DNA of 55,263 bases from a bacterium (lineage in GTDB: Bacteria; Vulcanimicrobiota; Xenobia; Xenobiales; JADMJV01). Made by a program: the position numbers and the translations under genes. The stretch is from the NCBI GenBank assembly GCA_030149525.1, contig JASBRJ010000144.1, positions 1-55,263 on the forward strand, given 5' to 3'. The notes beneath the pieces were generated by a model that saw only the letters and a list, made by a program, of their open reading frames with translations, had not been told where the DNA came from and did no database searches. Of the stretch, positions 1 to 6,834 are shown one piece after another. Numbering within the stretch: the stretch's first letter is position 1; each line of letters starts with the position of its first letter.

Positions 1-27
1 CAGTGCCGACAAAACTTTCTTCTTCAT
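1..27 (-). CDS. Start of a gene running off the window (exported protein?)
   Basis: Only the first nine codons are inside the window, reading MKKKVLSAL. The ATG at 27-25 is preceded on the minus strand by AAGAGGAGCTTACT, a good Shine-Dalgarno site (GAGGAG), so this is a real start. Three lysines followed by hydrophobic residues look like the beginning of a Sec signal peptide. It lies 76 bases after the DUF2063 gene in the same direction, so it may be a fourth member of the RiPP cluster, for example a second precursor or a membrane protein. Its identity cannot be judged from this fragment. Confidence 0.55.
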
Positions 28-102
28 AGTAAGCTCCTCTTAGTCGTGTTTTTGAGTTTGATGCAGACTACAACTCTCTTGCCGTCCGGAAAGTTCCCGC
101 AG

Positions 103-939
103 CTATTGAGCTTCCACCCGGAAAGTGCTGAAGAAGCCCTCTGAAACCCAGGTTTGAAACCAGTCAAAAAGGTCTTCTTCTTCAGCCTGATACTTGTCGA
201 TAGTTTGATCTAAGGCCTCGCCAAGACGTCGCCCCTCTACCAGGCGGCTGAGAAAAAAATGGGCTGAGGGGGGTAAATTCATACGCCAAACGTTCAGTTC
301 ATGGCGCCAGACGGCAAGATGACTCTCTTCGACCATAATAGGAGGTGCCGTCTCCTCGTCGCTCCAGGCCTTGAAATAGCTGTTGACATCATGCTGGAAA
401 GACATGACCTCAAGGGCCGGGACCGGCTCCATCCTCAGGTTCACAAAATTGTCAGGGGTGACAGAGGCGAGATCGGTCATCAGCAAAGTTGGCGAGTCAG
501 GGGCGATGGCCACCATACAGAGGGCCCACTCCAGATGCGCCAATTCCGAGAGAAAGCCGCCTTCTCCGTTGGCGTCGACTTCTTTTAAGAAGGCTGAGAA
601 TTTTCTCCCCAGATGATCGAGGGTGTATGACTGGGAAGGATGCCTCCCGACGTATTGACCCACCAACTCGAAGAAGCGTTCTTTTCCCACTCTCTCCTCT
701 ACGGCTGGAAAGTCAATCTGAAGAGCTTCTTGCATCCTCAAGAGATACATTCCGCGATAGATCTGAATGCGTTCCCGGGGTTCTAAAGTCGGGGAGGGGA
801 GGATGAGAGACTCAGCAGAGCCTTCCTTAAAGCCGGCTCTCCTTTCGGCCGCAGCCAGCGCCTCATCCTGACTGCCCGGCACCACCACGAACGTATGAAG
901 CCAGGCCTGGATGTCCTCGAGTTCGGGCTCAGCCTGCAT
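103..939 (-). CDS. DUF2063 family protein, partner of the MNIO enzyme (BufC/HvfC-like)
   Basis: A 278-residue protein with the DUF2063 layout: an N-terminal helical part carrying 'RIQIYRGMYLLRMQEALQ' (about residues 57-74), then 'DFPAVEERVGKERFFELVGQYV' and 'PSQSYTLDHLG', which are typical family blocks. Databases often label this family 'DNA-binding domain', but its members found next to DUF692 enzymes (MbnC, BufC, HvfC) act as recognition partners that bring the precursor peptide to the MNIO enzyme. The ATG overlaps the end of the DUF692 gene by 11 bases, which indicates translational coupling and a shared job. No catalytic residues are expected or seen. Confidence 0.85.
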   Translation of the reverse strand: MQAEPELEDIQAWLHTFVVVPGSQDEALAAAERRAGFKEGSAESLILPSPTLEPRERIQIYRGMYLLRMQEALQIDFPAVEERVGKERFFELVGQYVGRHPSQSYTLDHLGRKFSAFLKEVDANGEGGFLSELAHLEWALCMVAIAPDSPTLLMTDLASVTPDNFVNLRMEPVPALEVMSFQHDVNSYFKAWSDEETAPPIMVEESHLAVWRHELNVWRMNLPPSAHFFLSRLVEGRRLGEALDQTIDKYQAEEEDLFDWFQTWVSEGFFSTFRVEAQ

Positions 940-1792
940 TGACTCGTTCTTTCACCCGAGCCTCGGCAAGATCTCGATAATGCTGGGCTTTCAGGACCTC
1001 GTTGTGAACGGTTTCGAAGTCGGGAATATCAGCATCCCATTCCACCATGGTGCTGCGGCCGCCATGACGTTCATGAAGTCTGGTGTACATGTCCCAAACT
1101 TTGTCCACCACATGATCGGAGTGGGTATCCACGATGTGGGTTCCTTTGTCGGTATGACCGGCCACATGGTGATAGAGAACGCGCTCTACCGGGACCTGCT
1201 CAATGTAATCGTCGGGGCAGAAGCCGTGATTGTTGGCGCTTACGAAAACGTTGTTGACGTCGAGAAGCAAGCCGCAATCGGCCTCCTCGGCCAGTCGACT
1301 CAGGTATTCGATTTCCGACATTTGAGACATCTTGAACTCGAGGTAGTTGGAGGGGTTCTCCAGGGCGACCGGCAGTTCTAGGAAGTCCTGAATCTGACGA
1401 ACTCTGCCAACGACATGCTGGAGAGTCTTTTCGGTAAGGGGGATAGGAAGCAAATCGTGGGAGTTATGGCACATATAGGCGTTCCAGCAGAGATGGTCGG
1501 AAACGAAGGGCGCTTTGACCTTCCGGGCGAGGCTCTTCAGCTTTTTCAGATACTCGAAATCAATGGGGTCGGTGTTGCCGACCGCCATGGAAACTCCGTG
1601 GAGAAGCACTCGATAGTGGGAAGAAACCTCTTCCAAGATCGCCATGGGCTTGCCGCCCTTGTCAAGAAACGTTTCGGAAATGACTTCGAAGAAGTCGACT
1701 TTGGGCTTGTTGGTCAGAACATGATCGTAGTGGACGGAACGCAGGCCCATACCGAGCCCGAAATCGGGAAGACCCCATTTGTTTTCTACCAT
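929..1792 (-). CDS. DUF692 multinuclear non-heme iron oxidative enzyme (MNIO, BufB/MbnB-like)
   Basis: 287 residues, normal length for DUF692. The family's TIM-barrel metal-site blocks are in order: 'EVISETFLD', 'HGVSMAVG', 'SDHLCW', 'ENPSNY', 'LLDVNNVFVSANNH', 'HVAGH', 'DTHSDHV' and 'VEWD', giving the His, Asp, Glu and Asn ligands for a di- or tri-iron centre. Such enzymes oxidise cysteines (or other residues) of a ribosomal peptide, with products such as oxazolone-thioamides or thiooxazoles. I start it at the ATG at 1792 because GCCAAGGAG lies just upstream; an in-frame ATG 21 bases earlier lacks this. The adjacent Cys-repeat precursor (1855-2271) is the expected substrate and the DUF2063 gene the partner. 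Confidence 0.9.
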   Translation of the reverse strand: MVENKWGLPDFGLGMGLRSVHYDHVLTNKPKVDFFEVISETFLDKGGKPMAILEEVSSHYRVLLHGVSMAVGNTDPIDFEYLKKLKSLARKVKAPFVSDHLCWNAYMCHNSHDLLPIPLTEKTLQHVVGRVRQIQDFLELPVALENPSNYLEFKMSQMSEIEYLSRLAEEADCGLLLDVNNVFVSANNHGFCPDDYIEQVPVERVLYHHVAGHTDKGTHIVDTHSDHVVDKVWDMYTRLHERHGGRSTMVEWDADIPDFETVHNEVLKAQHYRDLAEARVKERVNAG

Positions 1793-1811
1793 AGCTTTGC
1801 TCCTTGGCAGC

Positions 1812-1838
1812 AAAAAGGGGCCTCACAGCGGGGCCCCT
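1812..1838 (-). terminator. Intrinsic terminator between precursor and MNIO gene
   Basis: On the minus strand AGGGGCC (1838-1832) and GGCCCCT (1822-1816) form a 7-bp GC-rich stem with a 9-base loop, followed by a T-run (1816-1812). It lies after the precursor stop codon (1855) and before the MNIO start (1792), and overlaps neither. Partial read-through would give more precursor than enzyme mRNA, an arrangement common in RiPP operons. Confidence 0.75.
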
Positions 1839-1854
1839 CTTTGCTTGGCTTAGA

Positions 1855-2271
1855 TTATTTCTTGCCGCCGCAACCGTCTTTGCCTTTGCAGCTATCTTTG
1901 CCGCCGCAACCGTCTTTACCCTTGCAGCTGTCTTTGCCCTTGCAACCGTCTTTGCCCTTGCAGCCGTCCTTGCCTTTGCAACCGTCTTTGCCCTTGCAGC
2001 CGTCCTTGCCCTTGCAACCGTCTTTGCCCTTGCAACCGTCCTTGCAGCATTCCGCTTTGCCTTTGCAGCCGTCCTTGCCCTTACAGCCATCTTTGCCTTT
2101 ACAACCGTCTTTACAGCAGTCGTTCTTCTTGGCATTGCAACCGTCTTTGCCCTTGCAGCTGTCTTTTTCGGCCTTGTCCCAGCTGTGGTGCTGAGCGGAA
2201 GCCGCGGCCGATCCTGCTACTACGCCGGCCACTGCGGCCGCCATAAGTTTCGTAAATTGTCTTCTGTTCAT
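1855..2271 (-). CDS. Tat-exported Cys-rich KGKDGC-repeat peptide, likely MNIO precursor
   Basis: 138 residues. The ATG at 2271 has GAAGGAG seven bases upstream and opens with MNRRQFTKLMAAAVAGVVAGSAAASA, a clear twin-arginine signal (RRQFTK) with an AxA cleavage site; longer in-frame starts would bury it. The mature part (~110 residues) is almost entirely repeats: ten copies of KGKDGC plus variants KGKDSC, KGKAEC and GGKDSC, 19 cysteines in all, with two CCKDGC inserts and a GGKK end. There are almost no other hydrophobic residues. The adjacent DUF692 and DUF2063 genes make this the expected substrate, analogous to BufA/HvfA-type metallophores with repeated Lys-Cys-Gly motifs. The modification, metal and function are inferred, not seen. 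Confidence 0.88.
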   Translation of the reverse strand: MNRRQFTKLMAAAVAGVVAGSAAASAQHHSWDKAEKDSCKGKDGCNAKKNDCCKDGCKGKDGCKGKDGCKGKAECCKDGCKGKDGCKGKDGCKGKDGCKGKDGCKGKDGCKGKDSCKGKDGCGGKDSCKGKDGCGGKK

Positions 2272-2490
2272 CTGAAGCTCCTTCAAAGTGTTAGGTTGCC
2301 TCACCGCCTGAAGGACCGGCCTTCCGGGGCAAATCAACATCCCGAGTCGTTGCTTTTGAGTTTGGTATTGCAAACCCTCTCGGACAGGTGCAGTTCAGGA
2401 GACCCTCCTTCGCAGACCATAAATTCCACAACACGGCCTCCTCCAGAGAAGTTCCCTCTCGGCGAAAAATTTTGTAGAATCCCCTCCATC

Positions 2491-3096
2491 ATGGCATCCC
2501 AGAGGACTCCATATTTCCAGATTCGGGCGAATTTCAATCGAGACACCATCGTTGTCTATCAGGCCTATAATTGCCAGATTGCCGACGCCGCCCTTGCAGC
2601 CAATCGATTCGTGCCTCCCTTTTCCGTCCAACGGGCCACTTGGATCAAGCCTTCTTTCCTTTGGCTGATGGAACGAAGCGGCTGGGGTCAGAAGTCAAAC
2701 CAGCAACGAACTCTCGCCGTGAGGATAACCCGAAAAGGGTGGGAAAAGGCTCTGTCCTTGTCGGTCCTCACCCATCCGGAACGAGCTGCCGATGGTTGGG
2801 AAGAAGAGATAAAATCGGCTCCGGTTATCGTCCAGTGGGATCCCGAAAGGACACTTCGGGGAGAAAAACTTGAGCACCGAAGCATCCAGGTGGGCCTGCG
2901 ACGACAGATCGTGGAAGAGTTCGTCAACGAATGGATTGTGGACATTCAAGACCTCACCGGCCTGGTCAAAAAGATCGCCGCCTATCGAAAAGCTGGACAG
3001 TACGAGAAGGTTCGTAGACTCCTGCCGCCGGAGAAGGTCTACCCGCTGCCCGGGGAGTTGCAGCAGAGGCTTGGAATGAGCCGCCAAGGTTTGTAA
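2491..3096 (+). CDS. DUF4291 domain-containing protein
   Basis: 201 residues matching DUF4291 over their full length: 'QIRANFNRDTIVVYQAYNCQIADAALAANRFVPPF' near the N terminus, then 'ATWIKPSFLWLMERSGWGQKSNQQRTLAVRITRKGWEKAL', then 'VQWDPER', 'RSIQVGLRRQIVEEFVNEWIVDIQDLT'. The family is widespread in bacteria and fungi and has no agreed function. The start at 2491 is chosen because the protein matches from there; the open frame upstream to 1804 is antisense to the Cys-repeat gene and is not coding. No good Shine-Dalgarno site is visible (only CCCCTCC before the ATG). It is divergent from the RiPP cluster, with 219 bases between them. Confidence 0.87.
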   Translation: MASQRTPYFQIRANFNRDTIVVYQAYNCQIADAALAANRFVPPFSVQRATWIKPSFLWLMERSGWGQKSNQQRTLAVRITRKGWEKALSLSVLTHPERAADGWEEEIKSAPVIVQWDPERTLRGEKLEHRSIQVGLRRQIVEEFVNEWIVDIQDLTGLVKKIAAYRKAGQYEKVRRLLPPEKVYPLPGELQQRLGMSRQGL

Positions 3097-3111
3097 CACT
3101 GAACCGCTTCG

Positions 3112-3129
3112 ACTATCCGTGAGGATAGT
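3112..3129. repeat. Perfect 7-bp hairpin after the DUF4291 gene
   Basis: ACTATCC (3112-3118), loop GTGA, then GGATAGT (3123-3129). It begins 15 bases after the DUF4291 stop codon. It could be a transcript 3' end stabiliser or weak terminator, but no T-run follows directly; the nearest (TTTTTT) starts about 28 bases later. Confidence 0.35.
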
Positions 3130-3229
3130 GCCCTCAGCCTCTAACGGTCCTTGAAGTTTTTTCCCGGCCAACTCATCCTGTTACGCATGGCAGTGGGCCT
3201 GTGCCGCCCTCGCCGGGAAAGGATAAACT

Positions 3230-3733
3230 ATGCAAGACCAACTGAAACACGGCCTTCTTCTTTTGGCGATGGGGAATTGGGTGAATAGCCAGACGGCGCC
3301 TCTCGACCCGGATGCGCCAGGTCCCTCCGGAAATGCCGGTTCTCTCCGAGTGAGTCGCTCGGGGGAGGAGTCGGAGTTGGCTGTCCATCAAGCTTCTTTG
3401 CTTCGGCAAGGTGAAGGACGATATCTGTTCGTTGAAGGTGAGCCTTCTGGGAGTGGGCCTTCCTTTGCTCTGGCGATCCATCTCTCGGAAACAACTCAAA
3501 AGAGATTTGACCAGGCCAGTTATAAAACTTCGGATAGATTTCCGGTTCGACCCGATTCCGCCATTGTGGGTTCCGTCGAAGATCCGGAGTCGAATCAACA
3601 AGTGACGGTAACCCAGGGAGCATTTCGAGTTCTATCGGTGACAGGGTCAGGGCCATGGGAACTCGATGCTGAGTTGGAATTGGAAGTGTCGGGCGGCGAT
3701 ATATCCGCCTTCTTGAAGGCACGGGTAGAATAA
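3230..3733 (+). CDS. Hypothetical protein, function unknown
   Basis: 167 residues. The ATG is preceded by GGAAAGGATAAACT, an acceptable Shine-Dalgarno site. The sequence is rich in Ser, Gly and Glu. A short N-terminal hydrophobic run (LKHGLLLLAMGNWV) is too short and lacks a clear cleavage site for a confident signal peptide. The rest alternates polar and hydrophobic residues ('GSLRVSRSGEESELAVHQASLL', 'GPSFALAIHLSE', 'WELDAELELEVSG'), which suggests a small beta-sandwich. I do not recognise the family. It stands between DUF4291 and the membrane-protein operon, in the same direction as both. Confidence 0.6.
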   Translation: MQDQLKHGLLLLAMGNWVNSQTAPLDPDAPGPSGNAGSLRVSRSGEESELAVHQASLLRQGEGRYLFVEGEPSGSGPSFALAIHLSETTQKRFDQASYKTSDRFPVRPDSAIVGSVEDPESNQQVTVTQGAFRVLSVTGSGPWELDAELELEVSGGDISAFLKARVE

Positions 3734-3865
3734 TCCGCCCGACCCCCCACCATTCGGATAGGGTATCTTTCAACTCTTTGATGAGGTGCCACACCCTGTC
3801 ACTCGATATTCTCTAATCAGACGAACCGCCGCCCCGAGCAGCGGCTCCACGAAAGGAGACAAATT

Positions 3866-4468
3866 TTGAGTAATAATCACAAATCCGATTCCGTACTTCA
3901 GCACGCCAAGCTGGAGGCGCAGAAAGCCGGACATCACATAAAGGACGAGGCACGAGTGCAGGCTGAGGCTGCCGCCGAAAAAGCGAAGCAGGCCGCTCAC
4001 GAGAAGAAAGGCATTGTGGCCGAGCAGGTTCACGATGTGGAAAAAGCGCTTCTCCAAACAGCCGATAATCTCGACAACGAGGCGCTGGGCAACCAGCTTC
4101 GCACGGCGGCCGGCAAACTAGAGCAAGTCGCTGAGCGAATCGACCGCGCGGAGCTTTCCGATGTGGTCGAGGCCACCCGCGAACTCTCTCAATCCTATCC
4201 CCAGGCTTTTCTGGGTTTGAGCTTCTGTGCGGGCCTTGCTTTGGCGCGATTCGTTAGGTCGAGCACGCCATCTCCGAGCACGCCGTCTCACAGTGCGCCT
4301 GTTGCAGACAGCCCTCAACCGGCGTTGCCTGCGCCTGCCCCGGCAGACCCGATCGCTAGCATGAACTCACACATGCTGGCCGGCAATCCGGTTGTGCAGA
4401 CGCCGCAACCAGATACCAAGTTGGGAGAGACAGAATGGTCGAATCAACGACTCACCCCGAAAACTTAG
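3866..4468 (+). CDS. Amphipathic helical protein with one membrane segment (stress-type)
   Basis: 200 residues starting at a TTG with GAAAGGAG seven bases upstream. Residues 1-115 are Ala/Lys/Glu/Gln-rich, as in LEA-like or apolipophorin-like amphipathic helices ('KAGHHIKDEARVQAEAAAEKAKQAAHEK'). A single hydrophobic stretch ('QAFLGLSFCAGLALARFV', about 113-130) is followed by a Pro/Ser/Ala-rich tail. This layout is seen in 'nutrient deprivation-induced' and YtxH-like proteins. It is the first gene of a four-gene operon and overlaps the DUF1469 gene by 34 bases. Role inferred: envelope-associated stress protein. Confidence 0.75.
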   Translation: MSNNHKSDSVLQHAKLEAQKAGHHIKDEARVQAEAAAEKAKQAAHEKKGIVAEQVHDVEKALLQTADNLDNEALGNQLRTAAGKLEQVAERIDRAELSDVVEATRELSQSYPQAFLGLSFCAGLALARFVRSSTPSPSTPSHSAPVADSPQPALPAPAPADPIASMNSHMLAGNPVVQTPQPDTKLGETEWSNQRLTPKT

Positions 4469-4839
4469 AACAGCAAGCTGGAACGCTAGGTAAGCTGGCG
4501 GGTCTGTTGGTGAAGCTCACGCGTCAGGAAATCTCGCTCTTCAAAGCCGAGATGAGCCAGAGTGCCGGCCAGGTGAAAGCGAATCTTCCCGTCCTTGTGA
4601 TGGGGGTTTGGTTCTGCCATCTGGCCCTCATGGCTGGACTGGGAGTTGTTCTGGTGCTGCTGATGTCGGTTATGCCGCTTTGGGCCGCATGTCTGACAGT
4701 AGCTGCCGGATCAGGAATCGTGGGAGCCCTAATGATCAAAGTTGGGGCGGATAAGCTCACCGACTCCATTCATTTCGAGCGCACCCCCGAGAGTCTTGAA
4801 ACCAACATCGAATTCCTGAAAGAAAGGATGGCCTCATGA
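4435..4839 (+). CDS. DUF1469 / holin-superfamily III (YqjE-like) membrane protein
   Basis: 134 residues. A helical N terminus ('LAGLLVKLTRQEISLFKAEMSQSAGQVKAN') is followed by two membrane segments ('LPVLVMGVWFCHLALMAGLGVVLVLLMSV' and 'PLWAACLTVAAGSGIVGALMI') and a short charged C terminus. This is the standard DUF1469 arrangement, with the EI-LFKAE motif. These proteins travel with DUF3618 and ElaB/YqjD-like proteins and are thought to act at the inner membrane in stationary phase or stress; 'holin' is only a fold label here. It starts inside the previous gene and its stop overlaps the next start by four bases (ATGA). Confidence 0.88.
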   Translation: MVESTTHPENLEQQAGTLGKLAGLLVKLTRQEISLFKAEMSQSAGQVKANLPVLVMGVWFCHLALMAGLGVVLVLLMSVMPLWAACLTVAAGSGIVGALMIKVGADKLTDSIHFERTPESLETNIEFLKERMAS

Positions 4840-5174
4840 ATATCACCGAGCCAGAATTGATTCAGAAAGAGATGAAGCAGACTCGTCGAGAGATAGACGC
4901 TACCATCACTGAGCTGGAGCAAGAACATGGTCTTCTCACTCCCCAGGGGCTTTCCGTCGGAGCCTTGACCCTAACTCGACAAGCTATGGAGAGAGAGGTC
5001 GTCGCAAAGATGAAGCGCTCACAGCAAAGGATCAACACCTTCGCTTCCGGCGTCGAAAATTCGATTCGACGAAATCCTCTTGGAGTTGCTGCAGCGGCCG
5101 CCGTCGTAGGCGCGCTACTCGCTTTCTCCAAGCGGAAGACTTCCACACCGAACACAGAAAGGATTGAAAAATAG
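4836..5174 (+). CDS. DUF3618 family protein
   Basis: 112 residues. The N-terminal motif 'EPELIQKEMKQTRREIDATITELEQ' is the DUF3618 signature (IxxxRxELxxTIdaLexkl-like). A helical linker leads to a C-terminal hydrophobic stretch ('PLGVAAAAAVVGALLAF', about 84-100), which should anchor the protein in the inner membrane. It overlaps both neighbours (four bases before, one base after), so the four genes are translationally coupled. The family has no biochemical function but always co-occurs with DUF1469. Confidence 0.88.
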   Translation: MNITEPELIQKEMKQTRREIDATITELEQEHGLLTPQGLSVGALTLTRQAMEREVVAKMKRSQQRINTFASGVENSIRRNPLGVAAAAAVVGALLAFSKRKTSTPNTERIEK

Positions 5175-5875
5175 TGACTGCACAAGATGAAACTTTAAAG
5201 AAAGCCCGAGCTATCGACACGGGACAAGCTCTCACAACCACTGAGAAATCGCAAATCAAGCAGGCCAACGAATCGGAGGACGGCACGACTCTTGAGTCTG
5301 TGAAGACCTTCATTTCGGAAAACCCGGGGCCCTCATTGCTGATCGGGGCAGGACTGGCTTGGTATCTCGTCAATCGCGAGCGTCGAAAGCCACGTCAGTT
5401 GACCGATAGAATGAAGGACCGCGCCGACGCCGCTCGCGAGAGAGCCTCCGATGCGGTTCATAACGCCCAAGACGCGGTCCATAGCGCCCAGGAAAAGGGT
5501 CACTCTTACCTTGAGTCGGCTGGCGAGAAGGCTCGTTTGAGTCGAGAGCGTGTCACTCAGCGCTACGATCACCTGAAAGAGACGAACCCGCTCATCCTCG
5601 GCGCCGGTGCCATGGCTGCAGGTATCTTCCTGGGTCTTATGCTTCCGGCCACCAGACGAGAGGACGAACTCATGGGTGAGACCCGCGATTCTCTCCTGGA
5701 ACAAGCCGGCGAGATCGTGAGAGCTGCCAAAGAGGCTGCTATCGGATCTCTTCAGAGCAGTAAGGAAGAGGTTATTGAACACCTCACCGAAGCCAAAGAA
5801 GAAGCGACCTCTGCCATGAAGGAATCTTTCGAGGAAGCGAAGTCCGCTGCTAAGGACGAAGCCAAGGATAAATAG
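5174..5875 (+). CDS. YtxH/LEA-like protein with two hydrophobic segments
   Basis: 233 residues from a GTG that overlaps the previous stop by one base. Two hydrophobic stretches, 'GPSLLIGAGLAWYLV' (about 51-65) and 'NPLILGAGAMAAGIFLGLMLPA' (about 138-159), are each preceded by a Pro- or Asn-rich turn ('ISENPGPS', 'LKETNP') typical of DUF883/YqjD-type anchors. Between and after them lie long charged amphipathic helices with LEA-like runs such as 'DRADAARERASDAVHNAQDAVH' and 'EAKEEATSAMKESFEEAKS'. It is the last gene of the operon, just before a strong terminator. The role is likely envelope stress or ribosome/membrane association, by analogy only. Confidence 0.78.
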   Translation: MTAQDETLKKARAIDTGQALTTTEKSQIKQANESEDGTTLESVKTFISENPGPSLLIGAGLAWYLVNRERRKPRQLTDRMKDRADAARERASDAVHNAQDAVHSAQEKGHSYLESAGEKARLSRERVTQRYDHLKETNPLILGAGAMAAGIFLGLMLPATRREDELMGETRDSLLEQAGEIVRAAKEAAIGSLQSSKEEVIEHLTEAKEEATSAMKESFEEAKSAAKDEAKDK

Positions 5876-5896
5876 ATCCGTTTGATCGACGTCAAG

Positions 5897-5931
5897 CGCC
5901 CTGTGAACGACTCACAGGGCGTTTGTTATTT
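5897..5931 (+). terminator. Strong intrinsic terminator of the membrane-protein operon
   Basis: CGCCCTGTGA (5897-5906), loop ACGAC, TCACAGGGCG (5912-5921): a perfect 10-bp stem followed by TTTGTTATTT. It lies 22 bases after the last gene of the operon and 20 bases before the next start, which supports starting the archaemetzincin at 5951 and not at the in-frame codon at 5882. Confidence 0.9.
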
Positions 5932-5950
5932 CCCGAGAACATCGACTGTC

Positions 5951-6796
5951 ATGCTAAGGTCACTCTTTTGTGTCTCCATTGTGTTGATACTGGCAAGCCT
6001 GACGTCAGCACAGGAACCTTGGAAAACCGCTGTCGGAGGCCTGTTCGACGTCGACCCTGCCGAGCGAATCTGGTTTCAAGACGCCTCCGCTTTCCAGCCC
6101 AGGAGTAAGCCGCGGGGTAAGTCCGTCGACTACTATCTCTCAAATTGGCATCAAACCCCCACCGACCAAAGGAGAGTCGTCGTCCTTCGATGGCTGGAAA
6201 CACCTCCGTCGTCCTGGGACTCCCTTCTGGTCTGCCGCTATCTCCGAGCGTTCTTCCAACTACCGGTTCGAGTGGAGTACGATCTCGAGCGACCAATTCA
6301 AGGCTTGAATGAGGGAAAATATTCCGCCGAACGTCTGCAATCTCGTCTCCTCAAAACTATGCCGGACGACGCCTTCGTTCTGATCGGCCTGACCGCCCAA
6401 GATATCTACTCGGAGGACAACGGTCCGGGATATCTTCTCTTCGGCCAGGGTCACTATTACAACCGCACGGCCGTCGCCAGCCTTTATCATATGAAAAGTA
6501 GCGACACGCGGCTTTTCCAGCACCGAGTTTTCAAGTTGTTAAGTCACGAAATTATGCACACTTTCAGCGTGGAGCACTGCGGATTTTTCCACTGTCTCAT
6601 GAATCCTTCGGGGAGCATTGAGGAAAGCGACGCGCGGCCACTTCTGCTCTGCCCGGTTTGCTTAAGAAAACTTCACGCCGACTTAGGATTTCGGCTAGAG
6701 CGTCGATATCGAGAGCTTCTTACGGCCGCTCAGTCCGCCTTGCCCGGCGACGCTACCCTGCTCCTAAGACGCTTGCGTCTCCCTTCCAGCAAGTGA
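5951..6796 (+). CDS. Exported archaemetzincin-type zinc metalloprotease
   Basis: 281 residues. A Sec signal (about 1-20, ending LASLTSA) begins at the ATG at 5951. The zinc site reads HEIMHTFSVEHC (His199, Glu200, His203, His209), followed by Cys210, Cys215-Leu-Met217 and, 16 residues later, CPVC (Cys234, Cys237). This is the archaemetzincin signature HExxHxxGxxHCx4CxMx17CxxC, with one structural zinc held by the cysteines. Two departures: the metzincin Gly is Ser206, and the spacing before CxxC is one shorter. Archaemetzincins are normally cytosolic, so export is unusual. 'FVLIGLTAQDIY' also fits the family. Substrate unknown; the family is an aminopeptidase in its few studied members. Confidence 0.88.
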   Translation: MLRSLFCVSIVLILASLTSAQEPWKTAVGGLFDVDPAERIWFQDASAFQPRSKPRGKSVDYYLSNWHQTPTDQRRVVVLRWLETPPSSWDSLLVCRYLRAFFQLPVRVEYDLERPIQGLNEGKYSAERLQSRLLKTMPDDAFVLIGLTAQDIYSEDNGPGYLLFGQGHYYNRTAVASLYHMKSSDTRLFQHRVFKLLSHEIMHTFSVEHCGFFHCLMNPSGSIEESDARPLLLCPVCLRKLHADLGFRLERRYRELLTAAQSALPGDATLLLRRLRLPSSK

Positions 6797-6834
6797 GGCA
6801 GGGTTTCTTTCCTCGCTTGAACGAATCGATAACC

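Noticed and set aside
103-939. DNA-binding function of the DUF2063 protein
   Set aside because: The 'DNA-binding' label is inherited from databases; its fused position with the MNIO gene supports a partner role in peptide modification.
1804-2490. Open frame on the plus strand upstream of the DUF4291 start
   Set aside because: It is antisense to the Cys-repeat peptide; the low-complexity translation (Leu/Ala/Val-rich repeats) mirrors the repeats, and DUF4291 similarity starts only at 2491.
3112-3129. Perfect hairpin as an intrinsic terminator
   Set aside because: There is no T-run directly after the stem, so it is listed only as a hairpin.
5882-5950. Upstream start for the archaemetzincin
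   Set aside because: It would place the terminator inside the gene and remove the signal peptide from the N terminus.
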